From assembly GCA_902572735.1 (NCBI GenBank), contig CACGGX010000003.1:1-64000 (forward strand): DNA of 64,000 nucleotides. The letters run 5' to 3'. Positions 1 through 9,303 of the stretch are shown in pieces (positions within the stretch are counted from its first letter, which is position 1; every line of letters begins with the position of its first letter). The translations under genes were made by a program, and so were the position numbers. The notes beneath the pieces are model-generated. The model searched no databases and had not been told where the DNA came from. It worked only from the letters and a program-made list of their open reading frames with translations. The stretch is from an uncultured Alphaproteobacteria bacterium (lineage in GTDB: Bacteria; Pseudomonadota; Alphaproteobacteria; HIMB59; GCA-002718135).

Positions 1-160
1 ATCTTGCCCAGTTGATGCAATAGTCGAAGGACCAAATTTTGAATTTGCCACTGAAACGAGAGAAGAATTAATTTATAATAAAGATAAACTTTTAGAAAAT
101 GGAGATAGATGGGAGCAAGAAATTGCTCAAAATATTCATCTCGATAGAAAATATAGATAA
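1..160 (+). CDS. nuoI: NADH-quinone oxidoreductase subunit I, C-terminal fragment
   Basis: This is the last 52 codons of a gene that enters from outside the window, read in the frame starting at base 2 and ending at TAA 158-160. The peptide opens with [15 protein letters not shown], the second 4Fe-4S cysteine-proline motif of ferredoxin-like subunit I, and runs to a charged tail ending LDRKYR. NuoI carries electrons through the peripheral arm of complex I toward the quinone. nuoJ follows two bases later, as expected for a nuo operon. Identification rests on the motif, the tail and the neighbour. Confidence 0.93.
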   Translation, partial: SCPVDAIVEGPNFEFATETREELIYNKDKLLENGDRWEQEIAQNIHLDRKYR

Positions 161-162
161 GA

Positions 163-774
163 ATGATTCTTTATTCATTAACATTTTATCTTTTTTCATC
201 TGTTGCAGTTCTTTCTGCTCTAATGGTTATAAGTGCAAAAAATCCAGTTCATTCAGTTTTGTTCTTAATTTTAAGTTTTGTTAACGCATCAGGACTCTTT
301 GTTTTATTAGGCGCTGAATTTTTAGCAATGATCCTTGTCGTTGTATATGTTGGAGCTGTTGCTGTCCTTTTTCTATTTGTTGTAATGATGCTTGATATAA
401 ATTTTGTAAAGTTGAGAGAAGGTTTTTTGCAATATTTACCTTTTGGAGCATTATTAGGGATAGTTCTAGTAATTGAACTTGGAATACTTTTTTTAACAGA
501 TAGATCGTCTAATATTTACAACAATCAAACACCATTACAACCTATAGTTAGTGAAGTGGAGAATACAAAAATGATTGGGCAAATACTCTACACTGAATAT
601 TTTTATTTATTTCAAATATGTGGGATAATTTTATTAGTCGCAATGATTGGCTCTATTACACTTACATTAAGGGATAAAGGTGGCGTTAAAAGGCAAAATA
701 TTGCTTCACAAAATACAGTTGATGCATCAACAGCTATAGAAAAGAAAAAAGTAAAAATAGGCGAAGGAATTTAA
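163..774 (+). CDS. nuoJ: NADH-quinone oxidoreductase subunit J
   Basis: A 203-residue membrane subunit of complex I with about five hydrophobic helices. The typical NuoJ stretch NPVHSVLFLILSFVNASG lies near residues 27-44, followed by the helix LAMILVVVYVGAVAVLFLFV. The polar tail after residue 175 is lysine rich. NuoJ is part of the membrane arm linking quinone chemistry to proton pumping. The ATG at 163 is two bases after nuoI, and nuoK starts three bases after the stop, so the cluster is cotranscribed. Confidence 0.95.
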   Translation: MILYSLTFYLFSSVAVLSALMVISAKNPVHSVLFLILSFVNASGLFVLLGAEFLAMILVVVYVGAVAVLFLFVVMMLDINFVKLREGFLQYLPFGALLGIVLVIELGILFLTDRSSNIYNNQTPLQPIVSEVENTKMIGQILYTEYFYLFQICGIILLVAMIGSITLTLRDKGGVKRQNIASQNTVDASTAIEKKKVKIGEGI

Positions 775-777
775 TTA

Positions 778-1083
778 ATGATTACTCTTGAACACTATCT
801 TTTTCTCGGCGCAATTATTTTTACCTTAGGTGTTTTAGGAATATTTTTAAATAAGAAAAATTTAATTATAATTTTAATGTCTATAGAACTCATCTTGTTG
901 TCAGTAAATATTAATTTTATTGCTTTCTCAGCATATATTAATGATATTTCAGGGCAAATCTTCGCAATGCTTACACTTACCGTTGCAGCAGCTGAAGCAG
1001 CAATTGGACTCGCCATACTTGTAGTATTTTTTAGAAATTTAGGATCAATAGAAGTAAATAAAATTAATCAGCTTAAGGGATAG
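778..1083 (+). CDS. nuoK: NADH-quinone oxidoreductase subunit K
   Basis: A 101-residue protein with three transmembrane helices, the normal NuoK size. The two membrane-buried glutamates that are functionally important in the family are present: E37 in [13 protein letters not shown] and E73 in [11 protein letters not shown]. It is a Mrp-antiporter-related part of the proton channel in the complex I membrane arm. It lies between nuoJ and nuoL with gaps of three bases on each side. Confidence 0.96.
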   Translation: MITLEHYLFLGAIIFTLGVLGIFLNKKNLIIILMSIELILLSVNINFIAFSAYINDISGQIFAMLTLTVAAAEAAIGLAILVVFFRNLGSIEVNKINQLKG

Positions 1084-1086
1084 TAG

Positions 1087-2994
1087 ATGGCAACCTCAAT
1101 TATATTTTTACCTCTACTTGGTTTTCTTTTTTGTTTTTTACTAGGTAAACAGTTTAACTTTAGGGTTTATCAAATATCAACAACTTCAATCCTTTTTCTT
1201 TGTACTTTATTTTCTTGGATAATATTCATTCATTTTATTAACAATAAGGAAACTGAAATAATCTTTATCCTTAACTGGATAAGTTCTGGAAACTTTATTG
1301 TTGATTGGTCAATTAGATTAGACACTTTAACCGCTGTGATGTTCATTGTGGTTACAACTGTTTCTGCCTGTGTCCATTTATATTCAATAGGCTATATGGA
1401 AGATGATCCATCAAAAATAAGATTTATGGGTTATCTAAGCTTATTTACTTTTTTTATGCTTGTTCTTGTATCAAGTAATAACTTGCTGCAAATGTTTTTT
1501 GGTTGGGAAGGTGTTGGGCTAGCCTCATATTTATTAATTGGTTTTTGGCATCATAAAGACTCAGCAAATAAAGCTGCTATAAAAGCATTTGTTGTAAACA
1601 GAGTTGGAGATTTTGGATACGCAATAGGAATTGCTGGAATTTTTTATATTTTTGGCACGGTAAGTTTCGACAGTATATTTTTACAAGTGGATCAATTTAG
1701 TGATCATCAAATTCAATTTCTTTCATTCAGTTTTCCAACTTTAGATTTTTTATGTTTTCTTTTATTCATAGGCGCAATGGGTAAATCTGCCCAATTAGGT
1801 TTACACACCTGGTTGCCAGATGCTATGGAGGGACCTACTCCTGTATCTGCACTAATACATGCTGCAACAATGGTAACAGCTGGTGTATTCTTAGTTGCAA
1901 GAATGAGTCCTCTTTATGAATTTGCTACATTTACTAATTTATTCATTACTTTTATTGGTGCTGCCACAGCTATTTTTGCTGCCTCTATAGCCTTAACGCA
2001 AAATGATATTAAAAGAGTCATTGCATATTCAACATGCAGTCAATTAGGATATATGTTTTTTGCAGCAGGTGTAGGAGCTTATAATGCATCAATATTTCAC
2101 TTAACAACCCATGCCTTTTTTAAAGCTCTTCTATTTCTTTCTGCAGGTTCTGTAATTCACGCAATGCATCATGAACAGGATATGAGAAAAATGGGCGGAC
2201 TTTTCAAAAAAATACCTTTTACTGCTACAATGATGTGGATTGGATCTCTTGCAATTATTGGTTTCCCATATCTATCTGGTTACTATTCAAAAGAAAGTAT
2301 TTTAGAAAATGCTTTCTATACTTCAAATGGAATAGCATATTTTGCATATTTAGTAGGTATTTTAACTGCTTTACTTACCGCTTTTTATTCATGGAGATTA
2401 TTATTCCTAACATTTCATGGTGAAAATAGATCAAATAATAAAACATATGATGACGCCCATGAATCACCTTTAGTAATGACAGTTCCATTATTTATTCTTG
2501 CAATTGGTTCTATTTTTTCTGGAATATTTTTTTCTGATTATTTTATTGGATATTACAAAAAAGAATTTTGGGATAATGCAATATTATTAACAGAAAGCTC
2601 TCATAAATATCTTCCTCTTACGCAATCATTAATATCAAAATCGGCTGTTGCAATTGGAATTCTTGTCTGTGTGTTGATATATTCAAATAATTTAAACAGA
2701 GCAAAAAATCTTTCCTATAACTTAGATCCTTTATATTCTCTTTCTAAAAATAAATGGTATGTGGATGAACTATATCATAAAGTATTTGTTTTAACTTTTT
2801 TCAAATTGGCAAACTTTTTCTGGAAAAAAGGAGATGAAAAAACTATTGATGGTTTAGGACCAAACGGGGTCTCCTGGATTATTTCAAAATCTTCATCTTA
2901 TGTAAGTTTGTTTCAATCAGGGTATTTGTTTCATTATGCTTTTGCTATGCTTGGAGGCTTAGTAATAATTTTAACATGGTTTTTATATTACTAA
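1087..2994 (+). CDS. nuoL: NADH-quinone oxidoreductase subunit L
   Basis: A 635-residue polytopic membrane protein of the antiporter-like family and the distal proton pump of complex I. Family landmarks are FFGWEGVGLASYLLIGFW (about residues 138-155) and GLHTWLPDAMEGPTPVSAL (about 238-256), with the ion-channel lysines and histidines of the central helices following. The C-terminal region supplies the lateral helix and last transmembrane segment typical of NuoL, which explains its greater length than NuoM. The stop TAA is directly followed by the nuoM ATG, so translation is probably coupled. Confidence 0.96.
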   Translation: MATSIIFLPLLGFLFCFLLGKQFNFRVYQISTTSILFLCTLFSWIIFIHFINNKETEIIFILNWISSGNFIVDWSIRLDTLTAVMFIVVTTVSACVHLYSIGYMEDDPSKIRFMGYLSLFTFFMLVLVSSNNLLQMFFGWEGVGLASYLLIGFWHHKDSANKAAIKAFVVNRVGDFGYAIGIAGIFYIFGTVSFDSIFLQVDQFSDHQIQFLSFSFPTLDFLCFLLFIGAMGKSAQLGLHTWLPDAMEGPTPVSALIHAATMVTAGVFLVARMSPLYEFATFTNLFITFIGAATAIFAASIALTQNDIKRVIAYSTCSQLGYMFFAAGVGAYNASIFHLTTHAFFKALLFLSAGSVIHAMHHEQDMRKMGGLFKKIPFTATMMWIGSLAIIGFPYLSGYYSKESILENAFYTSNGIAYFAYLVGILTALLTAFYSWRLLFLTFHGENRSNNKTYDDAHESPLVMTVPLFILAIGSIFSGIFFSDYFIGYYKKEFWDNAILLTESSHKYLPLTQSLISKSAVAIGILVCVLIYSNNLNRAKNLSYNLDPLYSLSKNKWYVDELYHKVFVLTFFKLANFFWKKGDEKTIDGLGPNGVSWIISKSSSYVSLFQSGYLFHYAFAMLGGLVIILTWFLYY

Positions 2995-4479
2995 ATGATT
3001 GACTGGCCATTAGTATCAGTAATAATTTTTTTACCTTTAATTGGTGCTTTAATTATTCTTTTTATTAAAGAAGATGAATTAACATCAATTAATATTAAAT
3101 GGGCTGCTTTACTAGCAACATTAGGAACATTTATTTTAAGTTTAATACTCTGGTTACAATTTGATTATTCCAATCCGTCTTATCAATATGAAGAAAAATT
3201 TAGATGGTTTAATGATTTTAATTTCTTCTACCATGTTGGAGTTGATGGTATCTCACTTTTTATGATTTTACTAAGTACATTTTTGACCCCACTTTGTATT
3301 TTAGCTAGTTGGAATAATATAAAAAAAAGAGTCAAGGAATACATGCTTTCTTTTTTATTTTTAGAGACTGTAATGATTGGAATGTTTGCTTCTATAGATA
3401 TACTTTTATTTTATATTTTTTTTGAAGCAGTATTAATACCAATGTATCTAATCATAGGTATATGGGGAGGTAATAGAAGAATCTATGCTTCTTTTAAATT
3501 CTTTCTCTACACTCTTTTGGGATCAGTACTCATGTTGATTGCTATCATTGTGATGTACAGAAATACAAGTTCAATGAGTATTGAATTCTTACAAGGTAAT
3601 TATTTTTCCTATAATACTCAATTGTTTCTATGGCTCGCCTTCTTTGCGTCCTTTGCAGTTAAAATTCCTATGTGGCCGTTTCATACATGGTTGCCCGATG
3701 CCCATGTTGAAGCTCCAACAGCTGGATCTGTCATTTTAGCCGGAGTACTTTTAAAAATGGGTGGATATGGTTTTATCCGTTTCTCTTTAGGCATGCTTCC
3801 AGAAGCAACAGAGTTTTTTATTCCTTTAATTATGACATTAAGTATAGTTGCCATAATATACACTTCCTTAGTAGCACTAGCACAAACTGATATTAAAAAA
3901 CTAATTGCATATTCATCTGTTGCTCATATGGGAATTGTAACAATTGGAATTTTCTTAGTGAATCAACAAGGCTTAGAAGGAGCAATGATGCAAATGATTA
4001 GTCATGGACTAGTTTCAGCAGCTTTATTTTTATGTGTTGGTGTTATTTATGATCGAATGCATACTAGAGAAATTGAATTTTACGGAGGATTAGTTCAAAG
4101 AATGCCACTTTATGCAACAGTATTCATGATTTTTATGCTGGGATCAGTTGGATTGCCTGGAACTAGTGGTTTTATTGGAGAATTTTTAGTTATTGTTGGC
4201 GCATTTAAATTTTCAAGTTACGTTGTTATTGGCGCGGCTTTTGGAATAATATTATCCGCTGTTTACATGCTATACCTTTATAAAAGAATTATTTTCGGCA
4301 CCATAACTAATAATAAACTTGAAGATATTTTAGATATAAACACAAGAGAGAAAATCATATTAATTCCTTTAGCAATTTCAGTAATATTACTAGGTATATT
4401 TCCAAATCTATTTTTAGATCCTATGAGATTATCACTTGAACTAATTATAACAAACTATGAAATAGCCAATGCTAAATAA
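2995..4479 (+). CDS. nuoM: NADH-quinone oxidoreductase subunit M
   Basis: A 494-residue antiporter-like subunit of complex I with about fourteen membrane helices. The diagnostic block PMWPFHTWLPDAHVEAPTAG (about residues 223-242) is intact, followed by GVLLKMGGYGFIRF with the channel lysine. A conserved acidic residue of the early helix is in FFEAVLIPMYLIIGIWGG. It starts immediately after nuoL and its 3' end overlaps nuoN by 11 bases. Confidence 0.96.
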   Translation: MIDWPLVSVIIFLPLIGALIILFIKEDELTSINIKWAALLATLGTFILSLILWLQFDYSNPSYQYEEKFRWFNDFNFFYHVGVDGISLFMILLSTFLTPLCILASWNNIKKRVKEYMLSFLFLETVMIGMFASIDILLFYIFFEAVLIPMYLIIGIWGGNRRIYASFKFFLYTLLGSVLMLIAIIVMYRNTSSMSIEFLQGNYFSYNTQLFLWLAFFASFAVKIPMWPFHTWLPDAHVEAPTAGSVILAGVLLKMGGYGFIRFSLGMLPEATEFFIPLIMTLSIVAIIYTSLVALAQTDIKKLIAYSSVAHMGIVTIGIFLVNQQGLEGAMMQMISHGLVSAALFLCVGVIYDRMHTREIEFYGGLVQRMPLYATVFMIFMLGSVGLPGTSGFIGEFLVIVGAFKFSSYVVIGAAFGIILSAVYMLYLYKRIIFGTITNNKLEDILDINTREKIILIPLAISVILLGIFPNLFLDPMRLSLELIITNYEIANAK

Positions 4480-5905
4480 TATTTACAATATTTTTTTTAT
4501 ACCCGAAATTTTTTTAGCATGCTCTTCTTTTGTTTGCTTACTTTTTGGGCTTTTTTTAAAAAGGAATGCATTTAGACAAACTTCCAATCTAGCAGTTTTC
4601 GTTTTATTATTAACCATTTTGCTTGTTTACTATAATAGTGAATCAAATTTTGCAAATTATAAAAGTTTATTTAGCCACTCTTCTTTTATAAATTTTTTTA
4701 AAATTTTAGCTCTATTAGGATCTATAGCTAGTATCATCATTTCTAAAGATTATTTCTTAGGCATTAAGCTTAAAAATTTTGAAATTCCTGTTTTATTTTT
4801 ATTTTCTACACTTGGGATGATGTTAATGATTGCTTCAAATAATCTTATGTCCATGTATCTAGCAATAGAACTACAAAGTTTATCTCTATATGTTGCTGCA
4901 GCAATAAAAAGAGATTCAATCTCATCAGCTGAGTCAGGAGTAAAATACTTTATTTTAGGAGCATTATCGTCTGGTATACTTTTGTACGGCTTCTCCTTAA
5001 TTTATGGATTTACTGGTTCAATGAATTTTGATGATATAAGTTACTATTTATCAAAATATGATAATTTAAATTTAGGTCTAATATTTGGGCTTGTATTTGT
5101 GATGGTAGGCTTGGCTTTTAAGGTTTCAGCCGTACCTTTCCATATGTGGACTCCTGATGTTTATGAAGGAGCTCCAAACTCAATTACAGGTTTTTTTGCT
5201 ATTGTCCCTAAGATTGCTGCAGTAGCTTTAATTTATCGTTTTTGCTTAGTTCCATTTGAAAATTTTTACATAGAATGGAGTCAAATAATTCTATTTTTAT
5301 CAATAGCCTCAATGTTTCTTGGAGCTGTAGCGGCTATAGCGCAGTCAAATATTAAAAGATTATTAGCCTATAGTTCTATCGGACATATAGGTTATATCTT
5401 AATCGCTTTAGTTGCCGCAAATGATGATGGAATTAAAGCAGCATCAATTTATATGTTTTCATACATGATAATGAATGTTGCTATTTTTGCTATTTTACTT
5501 TCGTTAAAAGTTAAAAATGAATATTTAATTAATATAAGTGATTTAAAAGGGTTAAGTAAAAGTAATCCAATTGTTAGTCTTTCTATTTCAATAATAATGC
5601 TATCTATGGCTGGCATCCCACCCTTTATAGGATTTTTTGGAAAGTTTTATGTTTTCATTGCTGCAATTGAACGAGAATTATATGTACTTTCAGTTCTTGG
5701 CGTCCTAGCTAGTGTTATTTCTGCTTTTTATTATTTAAGAATTATTAAGATAATGTATTTTGATGAAAGTAAAAGTGAAGGAATAATTAATTTTCAAATT
5801 TCTTTTCAATCAAAAATTATCCTGTCCTTAAGTTTGTTTGTAATTATTTGTTTTATATTTTACCCGTCTTTATTGATTAATATATCAGCAAGTTTGACCA
5901 TTTGA
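4469..5905 (+). CDS. nuoN: NADH-quinone oxidoreductase subunit N
   Basis: A 478-residue antiporter-like subunit, the proximal of the three homologous proton pumps in complex I. The motif KVSAVPFHMWTPDVYEGAPN (about residues 218-237) is the NuoN version of the quinone oxidoreductase signature, and SNNLMSMYLAIELQSLSLYV carries the helix-5 glutamate. The ATG at 4469 lies inside the end of nuoM. It is the last gene of the nuo operon; birA follows after three bases, so the downstream genes are probably on the same transcript. Confidence 0.96.
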   Translation: MLNNIYNIFFIPEIFLACSSFVCLLFGLFLKRNAFRQTSNLAVFVLLLTILLVYYNSESNFANYKSLFSHSSFINFFKILALLGSIASIIISKDYFLGIKLKNFEIPVLFLFSTLGMMLMIASNNLMSMYLAIELQSLSLYVAAAIKRDSISSAESGVKYFILGALSSGILLYGFSLIYGFTGSMNFDDISYYLSKYDNLNLGLIFGLVFVMVGLAFKVSAVPFHMWTPDVYEGAPNSITGFFAIVPKIAAVALIYRFCLVPFENFYIEWSQIILFLSIASMFLGAVAAIAQSNIKRLLAYSSIGHIGYILIALVAANDDGIKAASIYMFSYMIMNVAIFAILLSLKVKNEYLINISDLKGLSKSNPIVSLSISIIMLSMAGIPPFIGFFGKFYVFIAAIERELYVLSVLGVLASVISAFYYLRIIKIMYFDESKSEGIINFQISFQSKIILSLSLFVIICFIFYPSLLINISASLTI

Positions 5906-5908
5906 CTA

Positions 5909-6643
5909 ATGTCATTAGATAAAATTAAAAATCTATTAGATAAAAACAATTTTGATTTTCATTTTATTGAATCTGTAGATTCTACAATGTCAGAAGTTAA
6001 AAAACTTATTTATAATAGAAATATATGTTTGATGGCAAATGAACAAAAAAAAGGATTTGGAAGACGGGGAACAACTTGGGAAAGTCCAAAAAATAATGTT
6101 TATATTTCTATTTTATCTAAAAATATATTGCCAATAGAAAATCATTTTTTAAATAATGCTTTTATTACTAATATGATATGTTCTGTGATTGAAAATATTT
6201 GTAATGTTAAAACTCAAATTAAATGGCCAAATGACATTTTAATTAATAAAGAAAAAATTTCTGGAATAATTTCTGAAATATTTACTATCAAAAGCGATAA
6301 ATATATAAATACTGGTTTCGGAGTTAATATAGTATCCTCTCCAAAAATTGAAAATTACCCAACAACTAATATTAATAAATACAATAAAGAAATTAACAAT
6401 TTTTACTTTGTGTATGAAATTATGGAAGAGTATTTTAATAATTTTAAACAACTGCTAAATAATCACGAAAAAATTATGACTGAATATAAAAGTAGATTAT
6501 TATATTTAGGAAGCAATATTAATTTAAAAATTGATGAACAAAATGTAAAACATGGAATATTTCATAATCTTAACCCAGATGGTTCAATCACTTTAAAAAA
6601 TAATATTAATTTTGAAAATATATATAATGCTAGAATAATTTAA
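5909..6643 (+). CDS. birA: Biotin--[acetyl-CoA-carboxylase] ligase (catalytic domain only)
   Basis: A 244-residue biotin protein ligase that activates biotin with ATP and attaches it to the carboxyl-carrier lysine of biotin enzymes. The ATP/biotin loop reads KKGFGRRGTTWESP (about residues 47-60) and the ligase motif KWPNDILI is at about 107-114. SVDSTMSEVK near the start matches the family's substrate-site beginning. There is no N-terminal helix-turn-helix, so unlike E. coli BirA it should not act as a repressor. The position directly after nuoN and before coaX is common in alphaproteobacteria. Confidence 0.92.
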   Translation: MSLDKIKNLLDKNNFDFHFIESVDSTMSEVKKLIYNRNICLMANEQKKGFGRRGTTWESPKNNVYISILSKNILPIENHFLNNAFITNMICSVIENICNVKTQIKWPNDILINKEKISGIISEIFTIKSDKYINTGFGVNIVSSPKIENYPTTNINKYNKEINNFYFVYEIMEEYFNNFKQLLNNHEKIMTEYKSRLLYLGSNINLKIDEQNVKHGIFHNLNPDGSITLKNNINFENIYNARII

Positions 6644-7404
6644 TGATTGTTATAGATGCAGGTAATACGAATATAGTTATAGGTTTTTATACAAAAAATA
6701 AATTAATTAAAATTATTAGATTAAAAACAGAAAAAAAAATCAATATTACAAAAAAAGAAATAAATAAATTTTTTAAATCTAACAAAAAGTTGATTAATAA
6801 TCTTAAAGATAGATTTTGTATTTTGTCCTCTGTTGTACCTTCTGTAAATTTAATCTTTAAAAATATTTTTCAAAAGAATAAATTCAAATTTTATGTAATT
6901 AATCCCAAAAAAATATCATTTAGAAAAAGTATCAATTATAATTTAAATCAAATTGGAAGTGACCGAATAGCAAACTATGCATATGTATATAGTAAGAAAA
7001 TCAAAGACTGTATAATTCTCGACTTTGGTACAGCTACTACTTTTGATGTCATTAAAAATAATCAATATTTAGGTGGATTAATTTTTCCAGGTATAAATCT
7101 TTCAATGGAGACACTTTTAAAAAATGCTGAGTTAATAAAAACTTCAAAAATCTCAAAATCAAATAAAATTGTTAATAATAATACATCAGCTTCTATTCAA
7201 TCAGGTTTCTATTTTGGTTATTTGCATGCTGTTAACGGCATATTAAAGCAAATTATTAAGGAGAATAACTTTAAGCCCAAAGTCTATATTACGGGTGGTC
7301 TAGGTAAAATATTTAGGGATAAAATTATTTATAAACCTATATATATGGAACATTTGACTTTAGAAGGAATAAAAGAAATCGGTAACAAACATTTTTATGA
7401 GTAA
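6643..7404 (+). CDS. coaX: Type III pantothenate kinase
   Basis: A 253-residue ASKHA-fold kinase catalysing the first step of coenzyme A synthesis, pantothenate to 4'-phosphopantothenate. Visible motifs are the N-terminal phosphate loop MIVIDAGNTNIVIGFY with the catalytic Asp5, the GSDRIAN pantothenate-binding motif (about 107-113), and the second phosphate motif DFGTATTFDVI (about 127-137). The type III enzyme is usually not feedback-inhibited by CoA. The ATG overlaps the birA stop by one base; the 3' end overlaps rnj by 8 bases. Confidence 0.93.
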   Translation: MIVIDAGNTNIVIGFYTKNKLIKIIRLKTEKKINITKKEINKFFKSNKKLINNLKDRFCILSSVVPSVNLIFKNIFQKNKFKFYVINPKKISFRKSINYNLNQIGSDRIANYAYVYSKKIKDCIILDFGTATTFDVIKNNQYLGGLIFPGINLSMETLLKNAELIKTSKISKSNKIVNNNTSASIQSGFYFGYLHAVNGILKQIIKENNFKPKVYITGGLGKIFRDKIIYKPIYMEHLTLEGIKEIGNKHFYE

Positions 7405-9070
7405 TTATTTACAACTAGATGATTTTAAAGAAGGACTACATTTTTTATCTCTTGGAGGTATTGGAGAAATAGGTGCAAATTGTTATCTTTACGGATGTGA
7501 TGGAAAATGGATAATGATAGATTTAGGTCTTTCATTTGCTGATGAAAAGTTTCCTGGTGTAGATTTATTGGTACCAAAAATAGATCATATTGAAAGTTTA
7601 GAAGATAATCTCGAGGCTATTATTATCAGTCATGGTCATGAAGATCATGCAGGAGCTGTTGCGTTCTTAGCAAATAAAATTAAATGTCCTGTATATGCTA
7701 GTAAATTTGCAAAATTTCTTATCGAAAATAGGCTTAAAGAATTTAATAAAGTAGAAGAATTTACTTTAAAAGAGATAAATTTAGACAAGAAATTAATACT
7801 AAATAATTTTGATATAAGTTTTATTCCAACTACACACTCAATTCCTGAACCAACTGCAATAGTAATTAAAACAAAATATGGATCATTACTCCATACTGCT
7901 GATTGGAAAATAGATCATTCACCTACTTTAGGAGATTCATTTTCAAAAGAAAAATTTGAAAAATTAGGAAATGATGGATTACTTGCCCTAATAGGTGACT
8001 CTACTAACGCAAATGTGCCTGGTAGATCTGAATCTGAAAGTGATGTTAGGGACGAACTTACAAGTATATTTTCAAGATTTTCTAATAGAATTGTTGTTAC
8101 CTGTTTTTCTTCAAATATTGCACGAATGAAAAATATTATTCAAGCAGCAAAAAAAAATAAAAGAAAGGTTGCTCTTGTAGGTAGGAGTATGAAAAAAAAT
8201 ATCGAAGTAGCAAGAAAATGTGGTTATGTTGCAGATGATGAAATTTTTATTAGTGAAGATGAAGCTTCTTATATACCAAGAGAAAATTTAGTCATAATTT
8301 GTACTGGAAGTCAGGGTGAAAAAAGATCTGCACTTTTCAGAATAGCTTATAATTCTCATCAACATTTACATTTAGAGCCTGAAGATGTAGTAATTTTTAG
8401 CTCCAGAGATATTCCTGGTAATGAAAAATCAATAAATAATTTAAAGAACTTACTTATTAGACAAAGAGTTGAGATAGTAACTGCTGATGACGATCTAGTA
8501 CACGTTTCAGGTCATGGTTATGCAGATGAAATAAAACAAATGTATAATTGGACAAAACCGTACTTATCTATTCCTGTTCATGGTGAACCTATGCATCTAG
8601 AGGCGCATAAACAATTATCTTACTCATCTCAAGTACCATTTACTAAAATTTTAGAAAATGGAAAATGTCTCAAAATTGCACCAGGTGAACCTAAAATTGT
8701 AGAAAAATTTGAAACTGGAAAGTTAATTGTTGAGGGTAAAAATCTTTACGACTCTGACTCTACATTTATTAAAGAGAGAAGGAAATTTTCATTTGAGGGG
8801 CTAGTTTTAATTTCTTTAATTATCAATGATGATGACTATTCAATTAATAAAAATATGTTAATTACCTTAAAGGGATTGCCAGGAATAGATGAAGAAAATA
8901 TTAAAAATGATTTTAAAATCCTTTTAATAGAAAACTATACAAAACTTAACAATGATCAAAAATCATCAGACCTTATAGTATCTGACTTAGTTAAAAGTAG
9001 TTTTAGAAAGATTATAAAAAATTCAATTCAAAAAAAACCAGAAATTGAAGTTCATTTAATACGATCTTAA
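7397..9070 (+). CDS. rnj: Ribonuclease J
   Basis: A 557-residue metallo-beta-lactamase/beta-CASP ribonuclease with 5'-3' exo- and endonucleolytic activity in mRNA decay and RNA maturation. The metal site motif HGHEDH is at residues 79-84, a second metal ligand region THSIPE follows, and the beta-CASP region includes GDSTNANVPGRSESE and the late HGYADE/PVHGEPMHL motifs. The length matches the family. RNase J at this spot, between coaX and proS, is a normal alphaproteobacterial arrangement. Confidence 0.94.
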   Translation: MSNYLQLDDFKEGLHFLSLGGIGEIGANCYLYGCDGKWIMIDLGLSFADEKFPGVDLLVPKIDHIESLEDNLEAIIISHGHEDHAGAVAFLANKIKCPVYASKFAKFLIENRLKEFNKVEEFTLKEINLDKKLILNNFDISFIPTTHSIPEPTAIVIKTKYGSLLHTADWKIDHSPTLGDSFSKEKFEKLGNDGLLALIGDSTNANVPGRSESESDVRDELTSIFSRFSNRIVVTCFSSNIARMKNIIQAAKKNKRKVALVGRSMKKNIEVARKCGYVADDEIFISEDEASYIPRENLVIICTGSQGEKRSALFRIAYNSHQHLHLEPEDVVIFSSRDIPGNEKSINNLKNLLIRQRVEIVTADDDLVHVSGHGYADEIKQMYNWTKPYLSIPVHGEPMHLEAHKQLSYSSQVPFTKILENGKCLKIAPGEPKIVEKFETGKLIVEGKNLYDSDSTFIKERRKFSFEGLVLISLIINDDDYSINKNMLITLKGLPGIDEENIKNDFKILLIENYTKLNNDQKSSDLIVSDLVKSSFRKIIKNSIQKKPEIEVHLIRS

Positions 9071-9303
9071 TGGCACTATTTACTCACGTTCTAATTTTTA
9101 TCCTTATTTGGTGGATTTTATTTTTCATACTCCTACCGATTAAGATAAAAGTACCACAAAAAGTAGAATCTGGACATGCAAAAAGTGCTCCGAGTAAGCC
9201 ATATCTTCTAATAAAATTTATAGCAACTTCATTAATATCAGCTTTAATTTTATTTTTTTTGATTTTATTTGGATTTGATTTATCAAATATATTTAATAAA
9301 TGA
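9070..9303 (+). CDS. DUF1467 family small membrane protein
   Basis: A 77-residue protein with two predicted transmembrane helices (about residues 5-25 and 47-70) and a short loop containing IKVPQKVESGHAKSAPSKP. It resembles the DUF1467 family, which occurs almost only in alphaproteobacteria and is often found between rnj and proS. No function is established for the family. It overlaps rnj by one base and proS by four bases (ATGA), so it is translated as part of the same operon. The family assignment is from memory of sequence and context. Confidence 0.8.
   Translation: MALFTHVLIFILIWWILFFILLPIKIKVPQKVESGHAKSAPSKPYLLIKFIATSLISALILFFLILFGFDLSNIFNK

Noticed and set aside
99-284. Plus-strand 61-codon frame spanning the nuoI/nuoJ junction
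   Set aside because: It is out of frame with both clear genes and spans their boundary.
795-1016. Minus-strand 73-codon frame opposite nuoK
   Set aside because: Alanine-rich shadow of the conserved NuoK helices.
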